A stretch of DNA of 64,000 nt from Kitasatospora sp. MAP12-44 (lineage in GTDB: Bacteria; Actinomycetota; Actinomycetes; Streptomycetales; Streptomycetaceae): assembly GCF_029892095.1 (NCBI RefSeq), contig NZ_JARZAE010000004.1, positions 2,356,001 through 2,420,000 of the forward strand, given 5' to 3'. A program made the position numbers and the translations under genes. This document shows positions 56,614-64,000 of the stretch, one piece after another. How positions within the stretch are numbered: position 1 is the stretch's first letter; each line of letters opens with the position of its first letter. The notes under the pieces are model-generated. The model was not told where the DNA came from and ran no database searches. It saw nothing but the letters and a program-made list of their open reading frames with translations.

Positions 56614-56622
56614 ATGTCGGTC
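56604..56622. promoter_or_regulatory. 19-bp palindrome overlapping the ctaE start codon
   Basis: GACCGACAT and ATGTCGGTC are perfect 9-bp arms around a single A. The right arm begins with the ctaE ATG (56614), and the left arm abuts the AGGGA ribosome-binding site. It could be an operator or an RNA hairpin that hides the start. Confidence 0.5.
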
Positions 56623-57234
56623 GTGGCGACAGCAACAGCAACAGAAACCGGGCACGCACATGGATCGGTCAATCGACCGAACATGACCAGCGTCGGAACC
56701 ATCGTCTGGCTGAGTTCCGAGCTGATGTTCTTCGCGGCCCTCTTCGCGATGTACTTCACGGCTCGCTCCGTGAAGGGACCAGACTTCTGGGCCGAGAAGG
56801 CACATGCCCTCAACGTCCCCTTCTCCTCCGTGAACACCACGATCCTGGTGCTCTCCTCGCTCACCTGCCAGCTCGGCGTCTTCGCCGCCGAGCGCGGTGA
56901 CGTGAAGAAGCTCCGCTCGTGGTTCTCGCTCACCTTCGTGATGGGTGCGATCTTCATCGGCGGTCAGATCTACGAGTACACCTCGCTGGTGAAGAAGGAC
57001 GGCCTCTCGCTGTCCTCGGACCCGTACGGCTCGGTGTTCTACCTGACCACCGGCTTCCACGGGATGCATGTGACGGGCGGTCTGATCGCCTTCCTGCTGG
57101 TCCTGGGACGGACCTACGCAGCCAAGCGGTTCACGCACGAGCAGGCCACCGCCGCGATCGTCGTGTCGTACTACTGGCACTTCGTCGACGTGGTCTGGAT
57201 CGGCCTGTTCGCGACCATCTACCTGATCAAGTAG
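56614..57234 (+). CDS. ctaE: Cytochrome c oxidase subunit III
   Basis: Subunit III of the aa3 terminal oxidase, 206 residues with five membrane segments: [22 protein letters not shown] near the N-terminus, [14 protein letters not shown], and [14 protein letters not shown] at the end. First gene of ctaE-qcrCAB, typical of actinobacteria, where bc1 and aa3 form a supercomplex. ATG 56614 follows AGGGA by 8 nt. Confidence 0.95.
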   Translation: MSVVATATATETGHAHGSVNRPNMTSVGTIVWLSSELMFFAALFAMYFTARSVKGPDFWAEKAHALNVPFSSVNTTILVLSSLTCQLGVFAAERGDVKKLRSWFSLTFVMGAIFIGGQIYEYTSLVKKDGLSLSSDPYGSVFYLTTGFHGMHVTGGLIAFLLVLGRTYAAKRFTHEQATAAIVVSYYWHFVDVVWIGLFATIYLIK

Positions 57235-57374
57235 CCGATCAGGTCGCTGGCCGCCGGCCGGACCCGCTGCCCTCACCGGCTCCGGGTCCTTCTGCCCGTG
57301 CCGATGCCCTGCCGACGCCGACTGCGCGCCGGGCCCACCACCAGCCGACCAGATCCTGACACCGGGGTTATTCC

Positions 57375-58184
57375 GTGAAAAAGCTCTCCGCACGACGGCG
57401 CCACCCACTGGCGGCGCTGGTCGTCCTACTCTTCGCCCTGGCGATCACCGGGGGGCTGTACGCCGCGTTCGCGCCCGCCGAGAAGGCACAGGCCGACAGC
57501 TCCGCGCAGTCGCTCGCGATCGAGCAGGGCAAGCGACTCTTCGCCGTGGGCTGCTCGTCCTGCCACGGCCTCAACGGCGAGGGCACCCCTAGCGGTCCGA
57601 GCCTGGTGGGTGTCGGTTCCGCCGCGGTCGACTTCCAGGTCGGCACCGGCCGGATGCCGGCCCAGCAGCCGGGCGCTCAGATCCCGAAGAAGAAGAACAT
57701 CTACTCGCAGTCGGACATCGACCAGATGGCCGCCTTCGTCGCCTCGCTCGGCCCGGGCCCGGTGACGCCGACGTCCGAGCAGTACACGTCGACCGAGACG
57801 GACGCCATCGCCAAGGGTGGCGACCTGTTCCGGACCAACTGCGCGCAGTGCCACAACTTCGCGGGTGCCGGCGGCGCCCTGACCCAGGGCAAGTACGCAC
57901 CCTCGCTGGACGGCGTGAGCGCCAAGCACATCTTCGAGGCCATGCAGACCGGCCCGCAGAGCATGCCGCAGTTCCCGGAGAGCACCATGCCGGAGAAGCA
58001 GAAGCAGGAGATCGTGGCGTTCGTCCGCTACCAGGCCGACGAAGCCCCCAACCCCGGTGGTCTGACCCTGGGCAGCCTCGGTCCGGTGACCGAGGGCCTG
58101 TTCGGCTGGATCTTCGGTCTCGGCGTTCTCATCGCGGTCGCGATCTGGGTCGCTGCCCACACCACCAAGGCCAAGAAGTCATGA
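57375..58184 (+). CDS. qcrC: Di-haem cytochrome c subunit of the bc1 complex (QcrC)
   Basis: Actinobacterial cytochrome cc that replaces a mobile cytochrome c between bc1 and aa3. 269 residues, with an N-terminal signal-anchor (about 10-33), two CXXCH haem sites (VGCSSCHGLNG and TNCAQCHNFAG), methionine ligands in each domain, and a C-terminal membrane anchor. GTG 57375. Its stop overlaps the qcrA start (ATGA). Confidence 0.95.
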   Translation: MKKLSARRRHPLAALVVLLFALAITGGLYAAFAPAEKAQADSSAQSLAIEQGKRLFAVGCSSCHGLNGEGTPSGPSLVGVGSAAVDFQVGTGRMPAQQPGAQIPKKKNIYSQSDIDQMAAFVASLGPGPVTPTSEQYTSTETDAIAKGGDLFRTNCAQCHNFAGAGGALTQGKYAPSLDGVSAKHIFEAMQTGPQSMPQFPESTMPEKQKQEIVAFVRYQADEAPNPGGLTLGSLGPVTEGLFGWIFGLGVLIAVAIWVAAHTTKAKKS

Positions 58185-59278
58185 GCCACGACAACATCTC
58201 AGATGACAAGCTGCCGGAGGCGCACGACGCCTCCGAAGGGCACGGCCATCTCGCCGTAGCCGACGACCCGTTCGCGGACCCGGGCCTGCCGGCCCACGAG
58301 CCGCGGCGCACCGACATCGACGAGCGGGCCGCCAAGCGGGCCGAGCGCCAGGTGTCGGGGATGTTCATCCTGTCGATGCTGGCGACCGTGGGCTTCATCG
58401 CCTCGTACGCCAGCATCAACCCGGACAAGCTGGTCTACATCTTCCCGCTCGGCCATGTCAGCGCGCTCAACTTCGCGCTGGGCATGACGCTGGCGGTCGC
58501 ACTCTTCTGCATCGGCGCGGGCGCGGTCCACTGGGCCCGCACCCTGATGTCCGATGTCGAGATGCCCGCCGAGCGCCACCCGATCGAGGCTGACGACGAG
58601 GTCCGCGCGGACGTCATCCAGCAGTTCAAGACCGGCGCCGCCGAGTCCGGGTTCGGTCGTCGCAAGATGATCCGCAACACCCTGATCGGCTCCATGGCGA
58701 TGGTCCCGCTGTCCGGCGTCGTGCTGCTGCGCGACCTCGGCCCGCTGCCGGAGAAGAAGCTCGACTCCACCGACTGGTCCGAGGCCACCCCCTCCGCGCC
58801 GATCCGGCTCGTCAACATGAACACCGACGAGCCGATGAAGGCCGAGGACATCGTGGTCGGCTCGCTGACCTTCGCCAAGCCCGGCCCCTCGGCCCTGCGT
58901 CCGAACGGCCTCCAGGACTCCGACGAGGACTTCCAGGAAGCCATCGCCAAGGACGCGCTGATGCTGATCCGCATCCAGCCGGAGGACCTCAAGGACGAGA
59001 AGTCGGCGGCGCTGGGCTTCGAGGGGGTGCTCTGCTACTCCAAGATCTGCACCCACGTCGGCTGCCCGATCAGCCTGTACGAGCAGCAGACCCACCACGC
59101 GCTCTGCCCGTGCCACCAGTCGACCTTCGACCTGTCGGACGGCGCCCGGGTCATCTTCGGCCCGGCCGGACACCCGCTGCCGCAGCTGAAGATCAGCACT
59201 GACTCTGACGGCTACCTGGTGGCCACGCAGGACTTCACCGTGCCCGTGGGCCCGAGCTTCTGGGAGCGCAGCGCATGA
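58181..59278 (+). CDS. qcrA: Rieske iron-sulfur subunit of the bc1 complex (QcrA)
   Basis: A 365-residue Rieske protein with the long actinobacterial N-terminus: three membrane segments (about residues 60-80, 95-118, 165-185) precede the Rieske domain. The [2Fe-2S] ligands are in CTHVGCPI and CPCHQSTFD. It accepts electrons from menaquinol and passes them to QcrC. ATG 58181 overlaps qcrC; the stop overlaps qcrB (ATGA). Confidence 0.95.
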   Translation: MSHDNISDDKLPEAHDASEGHGHLAVADDPFADPGLPAHEPRRTDIDERAAKRAERQVSGMFILSMLATVGFIASYASINPDKLVYIFPLGHVSALNFALGMTLAVALFCIGAGAVHWARTLMSDVEMPAERHPIEADDEVRADVIQQFKTGAAESGFGRRKMIRNTLIGSMAMVPLSGVVLLRDLGPLPEKKLDSTDWSEATPSAPIRLVNMNTDEPMKAEDIVVGSLTFAKPGPSALRPNGLQDSDEDFQEAIAKDALMLIRIQPEDLKDEKSAALGFEGVLCYSKICTHVGCPISLYEQQTHHALCPCHQSTFDLSDGARVIFGPAGHPLPQLKISTDSDGYLVATQDFTVPVGPSFWERSA

Positions 59279-60927
59279 GTTCCTCGACCAGCACCAAGCA
59301 GACGGCTCCGGCCAGCACGCGTGCCAAGCCCGCCAACAAGGGCGAGGCGGCAGCGGACTGGGTGGACGGCCGGCTGGGGATCTACTCCCTCGCCAAGGCC
59401 AACCTGCGCAAGATCTTCCCGGACCACTGGTCCTTCATGCTCGGTGAGATCTGCCTCTACACCTTCGTCATCATCATCCTCACGGGTGTCTACCTCACCC
59501 TGTTCTTCAAGCCCAGCATGGGCGAGGTCGTCTACAACGGCTCGTACGCGCCGCTGAACGGCATCCGGATGTCCGAGGCCTACGAGTCGACGCTGAACAT
59601 CAGCTTCGAGGTCCGCGGTGGTCTGCTGATCCGTCAGATCCACCACTGGGCCGCGATCGTCTTCGTCGCCGCGATGTTCGTGCACATGATGCGCGTCTTC
59701 TTCACCGGCGCGTTCCGCAAGCCCCGCGAGATCAACTGGGTCTTCGGCTTCCTGCTGCTCTGCCTGGGCTTCTTCGACGGGTTCATGGGCTACTCGCTCC
59801 CCGACGACCTGCTCTCCGGCACCGGTATCCGGTTCATGGAGGGCGCGGTCCTGGCCGTGCCGCTGGTGGGCACGTACATCCAGATGTTCCTGTTCGGCGG
59901 GCCGTTCCCCGGCACCGACGTCATCCCGCGCTTCTTCACGATCCACGTGCTGCTCATCCCGGGCATCATGCTGGGCCTGCTGGTCGCGCACCTGATCCTG
60001 GTCTTCTACCACAAGCACACCCAGTGGGCGGGCCCGGGCAAGACCGAGCAGAACGTCGTGGGCATGCCGCTCATGCCGGTCTACATGGCCAAGGCCGGCG
60101 GCTTCTTCTTCCTGGTGTTCGGCATCATCGCGGCGATGTCCGCGATCGCCTCGGTCAACCCGGTCTGGGCGTACGGTCCGTACCGTCCCGACCAGGTCTC
60201 CACCGACGCGCAGCCCGACTGGTACATGGGCTTCGCCGAGGGTCTGATCCGTGTCATGCCGGGCTGGGAGATCCGCGCCTGGGGCCACACCCTGAACCTG
60301 GGTGTGTTCATCCCGCTGATGCTCTTCCCGCTGGTGCTGGCGCTGATCGCGCTCTACCCGTTCATCGAGGGCTGGATCACCGGCGACAAGCGCGAGCACC
60401 ACATCCTGGACCGCCCGCGCAACGCCCCGGTCCGTACCGGTCTGGGCGCCGCGTGGATCGCGCTCTACCTGGTGCTGCTGCTCGGTGGTGGCAACGACCT
60501 GGTCGCGACCCACTTCCACCTGTCGCTGAACGACATCACGTACTTCGTCCGGGCGGGTTCCTTCGTCATCCCGATCATCGTGTTCTACGTGACCAAGCGC
60601 TGGTGCCTCGGCCTCCAGCGCCGTGACAGGGACAAGGTGCTGCACGGCCGCGAGACCGGTGTCATCAAGCGGCTGCCGCACGGTGAGTTCATCGAGATCC
60701 ACGCCCAGCTCCCGCAGGGCCGGCTCCACACGCTCACCTCGCACGAGCAGCCGGAGCCGCTGGAACTGCCTGCCGAGGTCGACGAGAACGGTGTCGCCCG
60801 CAAGGTCGGCCTGCTCACCAAGACCCGCGCCAAGCTCTCCGCGGGCTACTTCGGCGAGGGTGGCCAGATCCCGAAGCCGACCGTCGAGGAGCACCAGGAG
60901 ATCACCAGCGGCCACGGCCACCACTGA
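59275..60927 (+). CDS. qcrB: Cytochrome b subunit of the bc1 complex (QcrB)
   Basis: Menaquinol-oxidising cytochrome b, 550 residues, eight or more membrane segments. Haem histidines are in RQIHHWAAIVFVAAMFVHMMR and FFTIHVLLIPG with the later HLILVFYHKH; the Qo-site motif is present as PDWYMG. The C-terminal 120 residues are a hydrophilic extension specific to actinobacteria. It overlaps qcrA and is followed by a strong terminator. Confidence 0.96.
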   Translation: MSSSTSTKQTAPASTRAKPANKGEAAADWVDGRLGIYSLAKANLRKIFPDHWSFMLGEICLYTFVIIILTGVYLTLFFKPSMGEVVYNGSYAPLNGIRMSEAYESTLNISFEVRGGLLIRQIHHWAAIVFVAAMFVHMMRVFFTGAFRKPREINWVFGFLLLCLGFFDGFMGYSLPDDLLSGTGIRFMEGAVLAVPLVGTYIQMFLFGGPFPGTDVIPRFFTIHVLLIPGIMLGLLVAHLILVFYHKHTQWAGPGKTEQNVVGMPLMPVYMAKAGGFFFLVFGIIAAMSAIASVNPVWAYGPYRPDQVSTDAQPDWYMGFAEGLIRVMPGWEIRAWGHTLNLGVFIPLMLFPLVLALIALYPFIEGWITGDKREHHILDRPRNAPVRTGLGAAWIALYLVLLLGGGNDLVATHFHLSLNDITYFVRAGSFVIPIIVFYVTKRWCLGLQRRDRDKVLHGRETGVIKRLPHGEFIEIHAQLPQGRLHTLTSHEQPEPLELPAEVDENGVARKVGLLTKTRAKLSAGYFGEGGQIPKPTVEEHQEITSGHGHH

Positions 60928-60955
60928 TCCCCTGAGCTGACTGCCAGCCACCTGA

Positions 60956-60988
60956 GGGCCCCCGTCCGGCACCACCGGACGGGGGCCC
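60956..60988. terminator. Terminator hairpin after qcrB
   Basis: A 14-bp perfect stem (GGGCCCCCGTCCGG and its complement) with a 5-nt loop begins 28 nt after the qcrB stop. Confidence 0.88.
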
Positions 60989-61057
60989 TTGGCGTTCACC
61001 GCGGCCGCGGCGCGCGAGAATGGTCCCCCGCCCGCCCACCGCCCAGGAGGCTCCCCC

Positions 61058-61429
61058 GTGCAGCTGAGCTTGGACCACTCCGCCGCCACTCCCCCGTACG
61101 AGCAGCTGCGCTCGCAGATCGCCGAGCAGGCCCGTACCGGGGTCCTGCCGACGGGTCTGAAGCTGCCCACCGTCCGGGCGCTGGCCGAGCAGCTGGGGCT
61201 GGCCGCCAACACGGTCGCCCGCGCCTACCGCGAACTGGAGGCGGACGGCGTGGTGGAGACCCACGGCCGGCGCGGCACCCTGATCGCCGCCACCGGTGAC
61301 ACCGCGCACCGCCTGCTGGCCGCGGCCGCCGCCGAGTTCGCCGAGCGGGCCGAGCGTCTCGGCACCACACGGGACGAGGCCCTGGCGGCCGTGAACGGCG
61401 CGCTGGGCCTCGTCTACCGGCAGGACTGA
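61058..61429 (+). CDS. GntR-family (YtrA-like) transcriptional regulator
   Basis: A 123-residue regulator: winged helix-turn-helix (PPYEQLRSQIAEQARTG, LPTVRALAEQLGLAANTVAR, AYRELEADGVVETHGRRGT) plus a short helical C-terminus, as in the YtrA subfamily, which normally sits beside ABC transporter genes. None is visible here. GTG 61058 has AGGAGG 7 nt upstream. It converges with the L,D-transpeptidase gene, the two stops touching. Confidence 0.9.
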   Translation: MQLSLDHSAATPPYEQLRSQIAEQARTGVLPTGLKLPTVRALAEQLGLAANTVARAYRELEADGVVETHGRRGTLIAATGDTAHRLLAAAAAEFAERAERLGTTRDEALAAVNGALGLVYRQD

Positions 61430-62722
61430 TCAGATCTGCGGGTGCACGGTGGTGGCGGCGTCGGCCACCGGGGTGGGACTGCTGGTGCTGACCTCCTTGC
61501 CCAGGGCGCTGCCCTTGACCCACTCGTCCCAGCCGAGGTTCCAGTCCCCGAAGCCGTTGCCGAACGGCTCCATGGTGTGGCCCTTGCTGTTGACCACCTG
61601 GACGATGTCGCCCACCCGGGTCTGGTCGTAGAACCACTCGGCGTTGTCGGTGCTCATCCCGGTGCAGCCGTGGCTGACGTTCTCCACGCCCTGCGAGCCC
61701 ACCGACCAGGGCGCCGCGTGCACGTACTCGCCGCTCCACGTCACCCGGGTGGCCCACTCCACCTTGAGGTCGTACGACTCCTCGCTGCCCTTGGCGATGC
61801 CGATCGTCTCGCTGCTCATCTGCACGACCCGCTCCTGACCCAGCACCACCTTTATGCCGTTGCGGGTGTCGAAGCCGGGCTTGCCGGTGGTCACCGGGAT
61901 GGTGTTGACCACCTCGCCGTTGCGCTTGAAGGTCAGCTCGTCGGTGGAGGCGTCGACCAGCGCCTCGACCCGGTCGCCGGTGCGGAAGGAGACCCGGCTC
62001 GCCGCGCCGCCGTACATCCCGCCGCCGAAGGGCTGGCCCTGGACGTCGAAGGTCAACCGGACCGAGGCGTTGGCCGGCCAGTACTCCTGCGGGCGGAAGT
62101 GCAGATTCTTGCTGTCCACCCAGTGCCAGGCGCCGCGCAGGACGGGCTGCGAGTAGACGCTCAGTCCGCGCTCGACCTGCTGGCGGGCGGCCGGGTCGGT
62201 GACCGGCTCGGAGAGCTGGACGGTGAGCGGCTCGCCCACGCCGTAGACCGCCGGCCCGGCGTCGGGGCCCAGGGTCGCGGTGAGCAGCTTGTCGGCGGCC
62301 TTGGTGGTGACGTCGGAGGTGCGCTCGCCGCGGCCGCCCCTGCCGTCGGCGGCGGCGATCCGCACGGTGTAGCGGGTGCCGGGCAGCAGCGGGCCGACGC
62401 TGTGCCAGCCGTGCCCGCCGGGGTCGAGGGTGCCCGCCACCACTGCGCCGCCCGGACCGCTCAGGGTGACATCGGTGATCGCGTCGCCCGCCTTGGCGGT
62501 CACCGTGAAGGGCTTGCCGGGGTCGGCGTCGGCGACGGGCGAGGTGCTCACCAGCGTCGCGGCGTCCACGGCCCGCGGCGGCTTGCTGCCCGACTGCCCG
62601 CCGCCACCCTCCGAGCAACCCGCCAGCGGGGTCAGCAGGAGTGGCGCGAGGGCAAGCCAGGCCGGCACCGCACGACGGCGGTCCGCTCCGTTCTCTCGCC
62701 CTATTGCGCGTCTGACGGCCAC
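61430..62722 (-). CDS. L,D-transpeptidase lipoprotein with Ig-like domains
   Basis: Makes 3-3 cross-links in peptidoglycan or attaches proteins to it. 430 residues. Lipobox LTPLAGC places lipidated Cys36; two Ig-like domains follow (about 60-270), then the YkuD domain with the active-site signature VSHGCTGMS. Similar to mycobacterial LdtMt2-type enzymes. The ATG 62722 has AGGAGGCTCACG upstream on the minus strand. Confidence 0.94.
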   Translation of the reverse strand: MAVRRAIGRENGADRRRAVPAWLALAPLLLTPLAGCSEGGGGQSGSKPPRAVDAATLVSTSPVADADPGKPFTVTAKAGDAITDVTLSGPGGAVVAGTLDPGGHGWHSVGPLLPGTRYTVRIAAADGRGGRGERTSDVTTKAADKLLTATLGPDAGPAVYGVGEPLTVQLSEPVTDPAARQQVERGLSVYSQPVLRGAWHWVDSKNLHFRPQEYWPANASVRLTFDVQGQPFGGGMYGGAASRVSFRTGDRVEALVDASTDELTFKRNGEVVNTIPVTTGKPGFDTRNGIKVVLGQERVVQMSSETIGIAKGSEESYDLKVEWATRVTWSGEYVHAAPWSVGSQGVENVSHGCTGMSTDNAEWFYDQTRVGDIVQVVNSKGHTMEPFGNGFGDWNLGWDEWVKGSALGKEVSTSSPTPVADAATTVHPQI

Positions 62723-62842
62723 GTGAGCCTCCTGAGGTTCGGACCTGTCTCAGATCGTAGGAACATCAGGACACCCCCGGAGGCGGGGCGCACGCCGCAG
62801 CGCCCGCGCGAGTGAACGGCCCACCCGGACGCGCTAACAGAA

Positions 62843-62876
62843 CAGGCAGGACCCCTCCGAAGAGGGGTCCTGCCTG
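62843..62876. terminator. Terminator hairpin upstream of the ctaF end
   Basis: CAGGCAGGACCCCTC pairs with its exact complement over 15 bp with the loop CGAA. It ends 20 nt before the ctaF stop codon (minus strand) and terminates ctaD-ctaF. Confidence 0.88.
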
Positions 62877-62896
62877 GTGCGTGCGGGGAACCGTGC

Positions 62897-63313
62897 CTAC
62901 TGGTTCCGGTCCTCGCCGCGGTAGAACTCGAAGGTCCAGCCGAAGAGGCCGATCATGATGACCGGGAGCGACCAGAACATCAGCCACCAGCCGAAGACGA
63001 CGCCGAGGAAGGCCAGCGCGCCACCGCAGGCCAGCGACAGCGGCTGCCAGCTGTGCGGGGCGAAGAAGCCCTGCTCACCGGCGTCGTCCGAGACCTCGGC
63101 CTCGGGGTTGTCGCCGGCACCGAGGTCCACCCGGCGGGCGGTGAAGCCCAGGTAGAACGCGATGAAGGCACACAGGCCGAAGGCCAGGAAGAGCGCGGTG
63201 GTACCGGCGGCCTCCGTGCCGTGCGAGCTGTGCGTGGTCCAGATGCCATAGGTGATGGCACAGGCCAGGATGAAGACGGCGAAGCCTGCGAAGATCTTGC
63301 CCTGCTCCTTCAT
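62897..63313 (-). CDS. ctaF: Cytochrome c oxidase subunit IV (actinobacterial CtaF)
   Basis: A 138-residue accessory subunit of the aa3 oxidase with four membrane segments (two at each end) around a hydrophilic middle. It starts KEQGKIFAGFAVFILACAITYG and ends GWTFEFYRGEDRNQ, both typical for actinobacterial subunit IV. The ATG overlaps the ctaD stop (TGATG). Confidence 0.95.
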   Translation of the reverse strand: MKEQGKIFAGFAVFILACAITYGIWTTHSSHGTEAAGTTALFLAFGLCAFIAFYLGFTARRVDLGAGDNPEAEVSDDAGEQGFFAPHSWQPLSLACGGALAFLGVVFGWWLMFWSLPVIMIGLFGWTFEFYRGEDRNQ

Positions 63314-64000
63314 CAGGCGTCGCCCTCCTTCTTGCCCTTGGTGGTCAGCTCAGGGGTGTCGTAGACGGCCGGCGTGACGCCCTCGAAGTGCTTGGCCGGG
63401 TGGCCGTGGAACTCCAGGTAGTCCAGCGCGGCGATGTCCGGGTGGTGCAGGTCGAACGCCGGGGATTCCGAGCGGATCCGGGGCAGGGTGAGGAAGTTGT
63501 GCCGCGGCGGCGGGCAGGAGGTCGCCCACTCCAGCGAACGGCCGTAGCCCCACGGGTCGTCGACCTCCACCTTCTCCCCGTACTTGGCGGTCTTCCAGAC
63601 GTTGTAGAGGAACGGCAGGATCGACAGGCCGAGCAGGAAGGAGCCGATGGACGAGACGGTGTTCAGCGTGGTGAAGCCGTCCGAGGCCAGGTACGTCGCG
63701 TAGCGGCGGGGCATGCCCTCCGCGCCGAGCCAGTGCTGCACCAGGAAGGTGGTGTGGAAGCCGATGAAGAGCGTCCAGAAGGTGATCTTGCCAAGGCGCT
63801 CGTCGAGCATCTTGCCGGTCATCTTCGGCCACCAGAAGTGGAAGCCGGCGAACATCGCGAAGACGACGGTGCCGAAGACCACGTAGTGGAAGTGGGCGAC
63901 CACGAAGTACGAGTCCGAGACGTGGAAGTCGATCGGCGGGGAGGCCAGCAGAACACCCGTCAGACCACCGAAGAGGAAGGTCACCAGGAAGCCGACCGTC
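63313..64000 (-). CDS. ctaD: Cytochrome c oxidase subunit I, C-terminal part, runs off the right edge
   Basis: Catalytic haem-copper subunit of the aa3 oxidase; only the last 229 codons or so are here. Visible marks: [22 protein letters not shown] with the two haem-ligand histidines, GMPRRYATY, and the C-terminal hydrophilic tail. The copper-B histidines and haem a His of earlier helices are outside the window. It is translationally coupled to ctaF by a TGATG overlap. Confidence 0.95.
   Translation of the reverse strand, partial: TVGFLVTFLFGGLTGVLLASPPIDFHVSDSYFVVAHFHYVVFGTVVFAMFAGFHFWWPKMTGKMLDERLGKITFWTLFIGFHTTFLVQHWLGAEGMPRRYATYLASDGFTTLNTVSSIGSFLLGLSILPFLYNVWKTAKYGEKVEVDDPWGYGRSLEWATSCPPPRHNFLTLPRIRSESPAFDLHHPDIAALDYLEFHGHPAKHFEGVTPAVYDTPELTTKGKKEGDA

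Overview
This is a GC-rich chromosomal window from a Streptomycetaceae actinomycete (Streptomyces or a close relative such as Kitasatospora). The evidence is strong G/C bias at third codon positions, many GTG/TTG starts, actinobacterial riboswitch classes, DUF3040/SAV_6107-type families, and a gene order that, from memory, follows the conserved S. coelicolor core stretch from ftsI through thiOSG, trpEG and glkA to qcrCAB/ctaD. It is core chromosome rather than an island, with one short accessory-looking patch at about 31.4-34.5 kb.

Layout. 0-2.3 kb: left edge of the division/cell-wall cluster (ftsI partial, ftsL-like, rsmH, all minus). 2.8-8.5 kb: beta-carbonic anhydrase, then a MoxR / DUF58 / transglutaminase-like membrane protein operon ending in a 23-bp hairpin. 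8.5-11 kb: DUF3040 protein, a class I methyltransferase and a SAV_6107-type HEPN protein. Two copies of a 158-bp MITE-like repeat sit exactly at the 3' ends of the last two genes. 11-16 kb: membrane protein, CrtI-like oxidoreductase, Gln-rich membrane protein, metF, polyprenyl synthase. 16-20.8 kb: thiamin genes (thiE; TPP riboswitch-thiO-thiS-thiG), an Rv2175c-like DNA-binding protein and a reductase carrying a 36-bp tandem duplication. 20.8-24.4 kb: PASTA kinase, molybdopterin oxidoreductase, bacterioferritin and its ferredoxin behind an iron box. 24.5-28.1 kb: aromatic amino-acid entry, with class II DAHP synthase diverging from a Trp-attenuated TrpE-TrpG fusion. 28.2-31.4 kb: dinucleotide-binding oxidoreductase, acyltransferase, esterase, membrane protein.

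31.4-34.5 kb is the most unusual part. A frameshifted XRE/TPR regulator and a small repeat protein face a 47-residue Gly/Asp/Asn-rich peptide gene that is translationally coupled to a PIMT-type methyltransferase, with a 25-bp palindrome between them. This looks like a candidate aspartimide-type RiPP locus without an ATP-grasp partner.

34.5-43.3 kb: nuclease-like protein, glucokinase, degenerate ArsA-like protein, SRPBCC protein, acyl-CoA ligase and two glycosyltransferases. 43.3-49.6 kb: secreted cell-envelope proteins, namely a metalloprotease with no canonical start and four NlpC/P60 endopeptidases. One of these has a c-di-AMP riboswitch; a sister gene keeps the same promoter and leader but has cleanly lost the riboswitch. 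49.7-56.2 kb: NYN-domain protein, zinc-ribbon protein, rhomboid protease, RAM-domain protein, class V aminotransferase under a SAM-IV riboswitch, trpD, receiver-like protein. 56.6-64 kb: respiratory supercomplex genes ctaE-qcrC-qcrA-qcrB (plus) and ctaF-ctaD (minus, running off the right edge), with a GntR regulator and an L,D-transpeptidase lipoprotein between them.

A recurring regulatory theme is leaderless translation: a TANNNT hexamer followed 6-8 nt later by the start codon occurs at the carbonic anhydrase, metF, PASTA kinase, DAHP synthase, trp leader and nuclease-like genes. Coordinates are read by eye from the sequence; no database search was run.
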